The position numbers were made by a program, and so were the translations under genes. Positions 35,501 through 46,842 of a stretch of DNA of 64,000 bases are shown here, in pieces. The DNA is taken from the NCBI RefSeq assembly GCF_954871325.1, contig NC_088776.1:52284569-52348568 (forward strand), in the 5' to 3' direction. Position 1 is the first letter of the stretch. Each line of letters opens with the position of its first letter. Under the pieces are notes generated by a model. It was not told where the DNA came from, ran no database searches, and worked only from the letters and a program-made list of their open reading frames with translations. The DNA is from Gordionus sp. m RMFG-2023 (taxonomy: Eukaryota > Nematomorpha > Gordioida > Chordodea > Parachordodidae).

Positions 35501-38500
35501 GAGAGTTTTTGGTGAGTATGAATTAAATTGAAATTTGTATCTTAGATATATATATTATAAACATTTTATTATAATATTATTATTCTATTTTTTTGGTTTA
35601 TTTTTAAATATATTTGAACTCCAGATTCATATCATATTGGAGGATATTAATGACAATAGACCATATTTTAAACAAAATGTTTATTCCAACATTTTATCTG
35701 AATTTTCTCCAATCAACAGTTTTGTATGCAAGGTCGAAGCCTCAGATAACGATATCAATTCTAAGTTATCCTATTCCCTTCCATCTCAAAAATACTCTGG
35801 TATTTTTAAAGTTTTATATTGGCTAATACGTTTATAATTTTGGACATTAAATAGGGGGGGGGGGCGGGTTCAAAAGTGGGACCTACTTTGTAATTGTGCA
35901 AAAAAAGATTTTATCAAGCCTAAATCAAAAAAATTATCAACTTGAGCCAAGTCAAAAAATTCGTGAATCAAAGCTTTAAATTTATTAGACTTACATTATG
36001 TTTTATACAAGCATTCATTCGAGTTGATAAGTGAAATAGGCTATTTTTAGTTTGTAATGGGCCTTAAGCTGCCTTTACAGTGAATATGATTTAACAGCTG
36101 AGAGTAGTTTATAAAATAATTTAACTTAGATCAATATTTCTTTATTAACATTAATTTAAATAAATATTATGCCATTAAAAACAAGTTTGGAAACCAAGTT
36201 TGCTACCAAAATATGGGAGAGGATGGAGGGGGGAGGCTTTCTCTCTTTCTTAAACATGGGTTTGGCCTATTAGCAACAAAATTAGTTTTTAGTAATGAAC
36301 TTACCCAATATATTTTCATACACTTTTTAATTTTATCAAATATTCGCTAAAAAAATTTTACAATAAAGTTACATTGTTTACAAATTCCAACATTTTTAGA
36401 ATTAAATAAGTAATATGTATATACAACATATTTTATTGACAAACAGATTACTTCAGCATAAATCCTGATACTGGGATCCTGGTATTGAAGAAACCATTCG
36501 ATAATGGTTTAAAGCAAGATCTAGTTGCTTTGGTAGTAAAAGTTGATGATGGAAATTCAGAGCATATAGCTAGCACTAACGTGGAAATCAAAATAACTAG
36601 AAATAGAGACGAGAGAATTACATTGACAACTACTAACGGGGACAACTTTAATCTAAATATACCCGAGGTTAAACGTTTTATATTTTTATTGTGAATAAAA
36701 AATATATAATTTATTTTGACCCCCATCAGTAGTATAATATAGATAATAAAATATACTTATTAAATCCAAAATTGGTTAGTAATTTTATATAGGTATAAAA
36801 AAAAAATAATATCACTAAAAAAGAAATAATTTGTTTAAAAATATAATCACGTTTTTTTATAACTAATAATGTGATTGGTTTGAGATAGAGATCATCGAAT
36901 CCTAAATTGATGTTCAGACGGTTAAAAATCTGTCACCGTCATGAACTAAATTTTTCTGGAACCACCTTTTGAACTAGGTTAGGACAGATCTACAAATTCT
37001 GCAGGCAAAAAAATGTTTATAAATTCTATTAATAATTTATTGTCTTAAAATTAAATTATTAAACATATTCAAATAATAAAATGGGGATCCAAATCAAACT
37101 TGAACCGAACCTAAAGCCAATAAAATTTATCGAACCAAGCTAAATGATTTTCTATTCGATCCTAAACCGAACCGCTAAAAATCTTATAAACTGAACCATA
37201 TGATTTTATGCCAATAAAATAATGTGATGGTCGGTATATTGCTAAGATTCTAATTTATATCCGAATTGTTTCAAAGATTATTATCATTATCAATCGATTT
37301 TGATTGATAAGTTGAAGTCACAATGTTTGTAAATTTTGATATATAATGCTATTTTACAACATTTTTTAAATATTTTTAACTTCCTTTAATGAAAATATAT
37401 TATATATAATTCGATGTAGAGTTCAGACAGGGTTTTAGACATTAAAAGCGAACCGATATCATTATTTATATAAAATTACCTTAACCCTGAACAATTATTT
37501 TTATCTGAACCAAAACCTGTGCCGACATTCGTTTCGAATTCCTGTAATAAAGTAATATAAGTTTAATAATTATATTTCAATCTTGAAATATAAGGATTAT
37601 TATCATATATCGGTAATATATAAAAGACAAGGTTTGGAAAAAGAGAGATCATCTTTCCACATAAAATTAACCTAAATTAGAATATACTGTTCCTAATTTA
37701 GACATCATTACCTATTTTTGATTATTTGATGGATTTTTTTTTTTTTTAAAAAAAAATTTTTTTTGCGAAATTTATAACTTTTTATTTCGACGAAATTTTA
37801 ACTGTTATTTTTTAAATACAATTATTGCTTGTTTTATTTTCGATTGAAAAAATATTTTGTGATTGTCAAAGCAATTTGTAAATTGGTTACTTAGTTAATT
37901 GATTAAATAAATTTTGCTTGGTAAGCTAGGAATAGTGTTGCTAAAAAGCCCGCTTTGGGGCGATTTTTAAAAATGGTCCGTAAATTAATATTATGAGAAT
38001 CTGGAGATTTTGCTTTTAGTTTGCAGAAAGCTTTGGACATCTTTTTGCTAAATCTCGAGTCTAACATAATATTATTTTGGTTAAAATCTTAATCAGGCCG
38101 TTTTTAAAAATAGACCAAAATCGGGCTTCTTAACAACACTAGCTTGGCGTACATGATTATATTCTAGTATATATAAATATAGAGTGAAAGAAACTAAATA
38201 AAATCTATAAATACATACTCTAATGGTCATGAAACAAAATTACGTGTGTATCTGTTTTCTGTTATGTGAAAGTTATATTAAAGATAATTAGAATAAGAAA
38301 TAATAATTGTCTATATTTAAAAAGGGTGACGTTTATTTTTATTTAGTATTATGATATAAAATTAATATCGTATAAGCGCAATAAATCAAGTGTCAATTTT
38401 GAAAAAATTGGACATTTTTGTAGTTATTAAAATTTATATTTTCATGATCAAATATCTCTAAATTTCGATATGATTGATAATAATGAATTTAATTTTAGTG

Positions 38501-41500
38501 GAAATTAATTTAAATAATGCGCTTATTATTTTACTACAAATATAATCAAAATAATAGACAAAAATGTATATTTACTTACAAATCAATAACTGGAAAAAAT
38601 AAATTTATTTATTGGTAAATCTATTAAAATACAGAAATGAAGATGTTTACTGAAAATAATTTTAAAACCCTAAGATATACTGATGAAAATAATAAAATAA
38701 CGATTTAATTATTATATTGAAAAAATATTTTTAAATACTGGTAATTTAGAATTCTGGGGAAATAAATAACAGACTTTTTAAATTTCGAAAAAATAATATC
38801 AATCAGGCCCTTTAAGACCTGGCATAATTTCCTTTTATAATAAAGATTATTCTATCTGCATAGGTAATTAGGGAATTAGAGGTCGGTGAGGTTGAGCTCA
38901 AAGCCCTGATTGCGGGTTGGGAAAAAAGATATAGAGCCAGACTGAACGACTTGTAAGAAAATTTTAAAAACCGGACCGGATGAAAAATTTACAAACCGGG
39001 CCGAAAACCAAGATCAAAAAATTCCATGGGCCGGTTCGGGCTATCCCGCTAGGACATCTTTAGGGAAATTGCAAAATATCCTTCATAATCAGAATGTTTT
39101 TTTTCGAAATTCGATTAAATGATATTTGATTATTTTTAGAAATAATTGTTACATTAATTCTATTTATTACAATCATTTTATAAAGAATTCAAAGGCCGGA
39201 ACTTTGTTAATGACATTCAGGACGAACAAACATTTAGATTACTCCAAAAGCTATGGTTTTAGTCGCAATCAGCTGACTCCCAAACTATCTTATGAAAACT
39301 CAAATGAGATAACAACCGCGAATATCTACGATATATATTTCGATGATAAGGAAATGCTACTTAACAAAGAAATAGTTAAAGATACAATTGGGAAAAGAGA
39401 AAAGAGAGATACTTCTTTAAATATCAATAATTCAATGACCATTATTTCAAAATTTGAGATAAGTGAAGAGAATAGAATGATAATATACGAATTCTATGAC
39501 CCCGAGGAATCCTTGGACCCAACTTTCAAAAATGATATAGTGCCTTTTAAAACACGGATTATCAAACTCATGCAGAATCAATCTTCAGTGGTCAAAAATA
39601 ATTTTAATTTATTAGAACATTCTCAAACATCATTCAAGGGTATATTTTGTTTGGGCACATTTACGGGGCGGTTGACACTGTGCCAAAGCTCCGATAAAAG
39701 CGCATCCCAACATTTAGATGAGCCGCTTGACAGAGAACGCGAAGACCGACACAATTTTACAGTAATCGCGAGATCGATATCTGTTGCTGAAGATCATCAA
39801 ACCAATCGTATCCCCCATGATTTAAATCGTTATAGAGAGTCTCGAGAACATCTTTCCCCTGGAATTTTAAATGTTTCGAGAGACAAGACTTTTAGGGATT
39901 TAATTGGATCCAAACATGTTAAAATGAATATTTTATCATCTGCTTTCGCATTTATATTCGTAAAAGTGGAGGATATTGATGATAATGTGCCCAGGTTTGT
40001 GACAACGAAGACTAACAGAACACGATTTAACATTGATCCAAAAAATCAATTTAAAAACCTGAACGCTAAATTTGGAATATATCCTGTCCCCAAATTTCGT
40101 GATATAGCGCAGATGTTGATTCAACCGCCCAGTGAAGATACTTCAGTTATTGTGTCACAAAATGACAAAAATAATTTATTGTTGCCACCTGTTTTCGATT
40201 TAGAAATCATCGAAGATGATGAATACATAATACACACCGAAAATAAACTAATACTGAAAGACAAATCGGCGAAACATAAGCAAAAAGATCCTTTGGGTTA
40301 TTGGAATGAATTAAGAAAAAATTCTTTCAATAGATTAAATACGAACACACCAATAGTATTCGCGGATAGAATTAGGCGAGATGGAATTAGATATATGAGA
40401 GAATTGGCGACATTAAATGTGAGCGACCCAGATTTAGGATCAAATGGAACTTTTTATTTTTGTCTCCTGTGCGCTGATTTCCCAGAAAATCATATCTCTC
40501 TCGAATATTATTCAGGTAAAATTTATTATTATGATAAAATATGAATTTTTCAAAATGGTGTTATATTTATTATTTTTTTTATGTAATAAAATTAAAACCA
40601 ATACTCCTCTTATATTTATAAATTAGGCAAAATCCTCTCACACAAATACATAGACAGGGAATATAGAAACTCTTATTCTGCCTTAGTTCAAGTAAATTCC
40701 TCACCTTACAAACCTTGTGATCCAACCATCTACCAAGATTATGATTATAAAAATCCCAATTTAATAAAAGTTTGCCGAGATTTTTTAACGAGTAACGTCT
40801 CTTTCGATTCAAACGGTATAACTAGAAATCAACTGTCTAAACATCAAAATCTATCTCGGCTACTTGTAGATATTCGGGTCAAAGATATAAATGATCATCC
40901 TCCACGCTTTGAAAAATCGACTTATAATTTAGGTTAAAGTTCAATTAATACATATCAGTCATCTCATAACTATAATGGGGATTACACTGCCCCGTCCCCA
41001 ACCCTTCCTCCCTCTAATACAATTAAAGGCAGATACGCCGTTGTCAATTTTATTTGCATGTAATCAGAATTATGAAAAATAAAAATTATTCTTTCTTTTT
41101 CGAATTACGATTATTTTCTTATTTTTTTTTTAGATAAAAGATCTTTCAAAAAGTTAATAATTTATACGATTATTATAAAACAATTTATATATTTTGCAAT
41201 AAAACATATTTTTTTTTAAAAAAACTTTAGTGGAAAAATTGCATCTTAAAAAAGGTTCACTATAGTTTTTTGAGATTTGGACTAATTTGCTGTCGGATAA
41301 ATAGCGTGGGCTTAGGTCAAAAACGAATACGTGTCAAATAATTTATTATTCGTATTCATTCGAATAATATAATTTATTATTCCAATTTGATTGGCATTAT
41401 GAATAAAATATTATTCGATTAGTTTAAAATAATCGAACACGAATATAATATCAATCGATTCATTTTTGAGAAAAGGCCAAGGGTCGATAAAAAATATAAA

Positions 41501-44500
41501 GTATCTAAATTGCGAAATTTTGGAAGAATTACCCCCCCGGGCTCCCAATTAGTTTATATACATAATTTATTTATATAAGAGTGGTGAACACTCTTATCGA
41601 CCGGACCCCAATCGTACAAATAATTTTGGAAAATTAGGGATTGTTCCTTCGATTAAATTTTTTTTTAAAATCTTCTCAGGTCTGCATTGGAGAGTTACAA
41701 GAAACTTCGTGGTTACGCGAATAAGAATTCTAGACAACGATACGGATGCTCGCTGTTGTCGCAATTATAGCTTAGAAATATCGGACATAGCTTATTACCG
41801 CGAATCGACTTTGAATTATGAACAAATAGTAGATAAATTCTTCGAGAATAAAATGTCTAAGGGAGAAAATAAGCTTTTTTCCTTGGAAAGCGAAACGAAT
41901 TTAGAAGGTGACTCGATTATAACAGTTAGGAGCCGTATCTTAGGAATGGAAAAATTTGTGAATGGCTATTTCAAAATAAATATTAAAGTTAAAGATAACA
42001 ATGGCCCCAAGGAATTCAGTGACTCCACTATATTAAACGTTTTAAAATATATATATACACTAGTATTAAATATTGATCTTTTCTCCATTTAAAATCAAAT
42101 TCTTTTCTTTTAACATATAACCTATATATACGACACTAATAAAGGTATGGATCTACGGTGAAGGAAGAACTCTGATTATTACGATGAATGTTCGCGGAAA
42201 AATGGGTCAGAAGCAAATGTGCGCTAATTACAACAAGTAAATTGAAACGATTTGCCTATGATCGTAAAGTCATTTGATCGTAAATTCGTACTTTTCTGAT
42301 TGATCCATTTCATAGTTGTAAATTAAGATTATATCTCAAATATTGTTAAAATATTACTTGGAATTGTCAGATATATTTAATAAATGCATATCTAGAATAA
42401 TAACCTGCATAAAAATTTGTATTAATAATGATGTTTTCCATTTTGACCGAAATGGACGAAAATACGATCAAAATCTTACGATCAAAGGAAACCCTCCCAT
42501 TGAAACAATATAATTTTTTCAAATTATTATAATAGTATACCTTATGTAATATTAATTTTTTTATTAAATTAAACTCACAATTTTACTACCACAGTATAGT
42601 GTCCAAGATCATGGGCAACAATATCATACTTTCAACTAGAGAAGCGGAAAGGGAGTTAAATAATTGTAATCGCGTGACGAATCTTGGACCTGAAGATTCA
42701 AATAGTAATAGTGATAACAAAAATATTTTGGAAAGTGTTTATGCCAATACGATAGTGACAAAAACCGTGTCGTTGCCTTTGCAAGTGGTAGATCGATCAG
42801 ATTTTCATATCTTATCAGAACAACAAATATTGCATTTGATAGATTCTAAACCTAACTCCTTCCACCATTACCAAATTTCTTCTATGACCATAAAAAGTAT
42901 AAAAGTAAGCCATCGACATTTAAAACGCCATTTTATAAGATAAAGATGTAAATTCGTTTATCCGATTAGATACAAATAATAAAATTATTCGATTCAAAAA
43001 ATCGAATCGGATGCTAATAAATGAAAAAAAATTATTCGTCGAATAGTATATTCATTATTTGTATTAGCAATTCGAGAATATTTGACATTATTTGTAAATA
43101 TTAAAAACTTAAGTATTAATCATATTCCTTGTGGAACTTTTTATTTTTTAAAATTTAATTTCAAATTTGAGAAATATTCGAATAATGGTCTTATTATTAA
43201 TATTCGACCATAAAATTATTCAATTCTAAAGCGCTAAATGGTTTTTAAATTTTTATAATATAACAGTTAATTCGTGAATTCTAATCCATTTCATATCTTT
43301 TTTTAATTACTCGGGCCAGACTTGTCACCTTTATAAAGTTAAAATTTATTCAATTTTTTTTTCTAGCCCTTAGAAAAACCTATAAAACGATTAAGAGATA
43401 TGTCCAAAAATATTTTGAACGTCCCTGGCTTTCCTCATCCTGATGTATTCTTGCAAATTATGATTGCGATTATAATGGGCGTGTTAATCATGATACCAAT
43501 CGTGACTTTCATAATTATATTCGCGTTCAATGATGAACAGTCACCGTCCAAGTATATTTTCATTTTATCAGATAAAAAAAAACTGATATATATATATATA
43601 CTGAACCAATATTAACACTCTGAACTGTAATCCAAATCTATTAACTTTTCCTTAGAAGCTTCTAACCCTAGCTTCACACCTTATATTTTTTAAATTTATA
43701 ATCTTCTAAGACTTGCACCGATCTCACTTCTTTAACGCATTTAAAAACGATGTTAAAGTTAAAATATTGATCATTTTTCCATATTTAACATATGCAATAG
43801 TTTTAAAAACAACGTTAAAAGCAGAGTTGTACAAAAGATCTTCTTTGAAGATTTTTGAGCGAGATCTAGCTCAAAAATTTGAGCAAGATCTTTGAAGATC
43901 GTAAAATTTGAAGATCTTTTATTTTTTAAAAATTTTGTGTAACGATCTTCAAAGATCTTCATGATATTTATTTTTTTACCCCTTTATTAAAAGCCCAGAT
44001 GTTTTTCAATTTTCATCAAGGCAGAAGGAGAGATATAAAACATAAAAGAAATATTATATTAATAAAATTGAAAAACATCTGGGCTTTTAATAAAAAGGTA
44101 AAAAAATAAATATCATGAAGATCTTTGAAGATCGTTACACAAAATTTTAAAAAAATAAAAGATCTTCAAATTTTACAGATCTTTTTATTTTGAGCAAATG
44201 TACAACTCTGGTTAAAAGTGAGCTCAGGCGAGGTCTAATAAAAAAAACAATCACCATGTGAATCTTATAACATTTAAAATTAAGTTTTTACCGTTTATGA
44301 GCTACATATCGAATTGTATTTAAAATTTTTGCGCTGTCACAATTTTAGCTTAATTTGATATAAAAAAAAGTGGCAGAAAAGCTTCATAAAATTTTTGCGC
44401 AATGGGGAGAGATTTTTGATAAAGTTTTCCCTAAAAATGCCATAATATTTTTTAGAAAAATTTTCCAAACATCTCCAATAACATTTTGCAATTTAGGAAA

Positions 44501-45030
44501 TTAATTGCATCAAAGCATTCATATTTGACTTCAATAACTTCTATAAGTCTTAATCTACAGGCGCAATGCCGAAGAAATTCTGCTAAGCATTGTGGCGCGA
44601 GTTAATTTATTTCTGCTTTATTCAAGTTTGAGTTTATTTTTAAAAAACTCGAGGTTCAAGGTGATCGTTTTCGGTTAAATTAGGTTTAGCTGTTCATTCA
44701 GTAGCCTAAAAAAACTGAAACTGTATTTTCTTACTAAATTGTATCAAAATATTAATTTTTTTTTCAAAAATCCACCAGTTATATTTTTAAAATTTATATA
44801 AAATTCGATGTTCAAAGCATTATCAGTTCGCTAAACACTTTGGAAATCCCAAAACGCTTCTCATTAAATGATGATGACATCAGGTTAGTTATAACCCTTA
44901 ACCCTAATATTTGTTCTTAAAATTATAAAACTCAAACACTAATTATAGCTTTTATTCAATTTATATGAACGGCCAAATGGATTTGAAGAAGACGACACTG
45001 GGCAACTTACAGAGATCAGTCAAACGGTAA
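32518..45030 (+). CDS. Divergent single-pass transmembrane cadherin (5'-incomplete, 13 exons)
   Basis: Exons 32518-32638, 32935-33489, 34418-35511, 35625-35799, 36447-36667, 39186-40515, 40627-40932, 41680-42038, 42145-42236, 42595-42904, 43367-43551, 44779-44883 and 44949-45030. Phases close throughout, giving about 1644 residues and a TAA stop. Calcium-binding cadherin linkers are seen as EDINDNRPYF (about residue 597), EDIDDNVPRF (about 983) and KDINDHPPRF (about 1250). IPENSKAGTLL spans the exon 5/6 junction, and DPDLGSNGTFYF and RILDNDTDA are further repeat motifs. Exons 2 and 3 contain long Asn/Ser-rich stretches with little recognisable repeat structure. Exon 11 encodes one membrane helix (IMIAIIMGVLIMIPIVTFII, about residues 1549-1576). 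The cytoplasmic tail is about 65 residues and shows no catenin-binding motif or conserved protocadherin block. Exon 1 could instead begin at 32531. Exon 6 could start at another AG; 39186 was chosen because it restores IPEN. Long introns hold MITEs and low-complexity DNA. It is probably an adhesion receptor of protocadherin-like type; the subfamily is not resolved. Confidence 0.85.
37933..38141. mobile_element. Palindromic hAT-type MITE, family A, copy 11 (AAAAAGCCCG subtype)
   Basis: 209 bp, TAGTGTTGCTAAAAAGCCCG to CGGGCTTCTTAACAACACTA. Flanks gctaggaa and gcttggcg agree in five of eight bases. It lies in the cadherin intron between exons 5 and 6. It shares its distinctive arms with the copy at 6577. 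Confidence 0.85.
43822..44210. mobile_element. hAT-type MITE, family B, long palindrome with perfect 8-bp target duplication
   Basis: 389 bp with 12-bp terminal inverted repeats CAGAGTTGTACA...TGTACAACTCTG. It is flanked exactly by gttaaaag at 43814-43821 and 44211-44218. Inside is a near-perfect inverted repeat of roughly 110 bp per arm (GATCTTCAAAGATCTTCATG, then AAAGCCCAGATG) around a loop of about 50 bp. CAG-type ends plus an 8-bp duplication are diagnostic of hAT elements. Its sequence is unrelated to family A. It sits in the cadherin intron between the membrane-helix exon and the tail exons. The near-identity of the arms suggests a fairly recent insertion. Confidence 0.93.
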
Positions 45031-46842
45031 CTCGCTGCAAAAATATGTATTTTAGCTAAACAGGCAATTTATTATAACATTAAGTTGCTACTGATTCCTC
45101 CCAATTTCTTACTTTATCTTTTTTTTTCAAAGAATGTATTTTGTAAAAAGAAAACGTTTTAATTTAACAAATATTCATATCCTTCATTTATTAGTTAGTA
45201 ATAATAATAAATTAAAAATATGCTCAAAATGAAGAAAAGAAAAATTTTAAGTGAAGCTTAGGAAAAGGTCATAACAATTTGAGAAAAAATGGCATTTTAT
45301 TTCATTTACAGATGGTATCAAAAATGTTGATTAACTATAAAAACACAAAGATAAAATTATAATTATATATCATTTTAAAAATTGCGGGCCGTTAATATTC
45401 AAATCTTTTTTTTCTCGAAGTATTTAATTCTCGTATTAGTTTTAAAAAGTAAGGTTTTTTTTATCCCTCCGCAAAATTTGATTATTTACCGAGAGGAGAA
45501 ATAAATATATAAATAAAAAAACAAAAAAAAATTGTTATAAAAGCTATAAAACGCTATCGTCGTTATACATAGGCCACTCATATATTCATTATTATTCAAA
45601 TTATAAGTGTTGGAGGAAATAAATGTCATAATTCATAAGAAACGGAAATTGTTTTGTGGACATCATTTCGAAATCAATATGAATTTATGGGTAATGTCAA
45701 AGTCGAGATAAAATATAAATATATTTTATTTAAAATTTCATCCTTCAGAATTGAGTTTTTTTTAGTTAATAATAATTGTGACACCAAGTTCCGATCCATT
45801 TGATTCCACAAGCCTAAAATGGAAATAAATATTTTGTTAACTAAAAAAAATCAAGAAAATTATTAATTTCAGCAAGCGTAAGCAAGCTTATTCTAAGGCC
45901 TCGCACCACTTCTTTAAACGCTGATTTTTTTAAAACGCGTTCAATGTTAACAGAGATAAGGTAAAAAAATTATCGCTTTTTAATATTGCGAGCGTTTTAA
46001 AGGTTGTTAAAGGAGAGAACTAGGACCAAGCCTATGTCAAGAAAATCAACTTTTAGTGCCTATAAATAAAAAAAAAGGTTATCATCCTAATTCCTTATTT
46101 GTAATATTTGTCGCCCATTAAAACAGTTCACATTACAAAAAAATTTGGTTAATAAAACTTTTTATAAAATATCAAAAAGTTTCGAAACCTCAGCAAATTT
46201 AAAATTTGCTATATTTTCTAGAATGGACAGGATTTTATTTTTATATTTAAAATAGCTTATTTATTTATTCATTAAAGTTTCGAAAGTTTAAAAATTAATT
46301 TTTTGATGTTTTGGACATAGCCTTAGTATATAATGTTTACTAATCTAATCAATTCTCTTAGTAATGTGACTTTTTTTAAAAAAAAATATTAATTACGATT
46401 TTCAATTCCTGTAAAAAAAATAGGACTACCATTATAGAAAAGATTCTCACAATGGTTGCTCGCACTGTCATTTGCTCTTCCCTTATGATCTAATTGAACG
46501 ACAATTAATTTAAAATGCCTTATCTATTTACGTTTTTCGCTTTGATGTGTAGTAAGATATTAATCGATAGTCTATTTTTTATGCTTGATTTTTTTTCTCG
46601 ACACTAAAATGGAGTTTGTTTTTAATGAAATATGTCATGCACAAACCCAAGAATTCTGGTATAATAATTTGTTCTGCAAGTGAAAAAATATGGCCAAAAT
46701 TCGAATAATATAAGTGATTATAGCCCGCCAATTTTCTAGCTTAGGCGGGACCCACTTGTTTTTAAAAAATAAAAATTCCTTTTATTAAATCATGCAAAAT
46801 AAATATAAAATGATTACATTTTTTTTGTTGTTGATTTAAAAA
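45031..46842. other. Intergenic region between convergent cadherin and Sec24 genes
   Basis: 1.8 kb between the two stop codons, transcribed towards each other. Possible polyadenylation signals for the cadherin (AATAAA) occur near 45502-45513. It holds repeat D at 46233-46323. No gene is seen. Confidence 0.55.
46233..46323. repeat. Dispersed repeat D, copy 2
   Basis: Matches 11031-11130: TTTATATTTAAAATAGCTTA, AAAGTTTCGAAAGTTT and AATTTTTTGATGTTTTGGAC, in the same orientation and slightly shorter. Confidence 0.6.
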
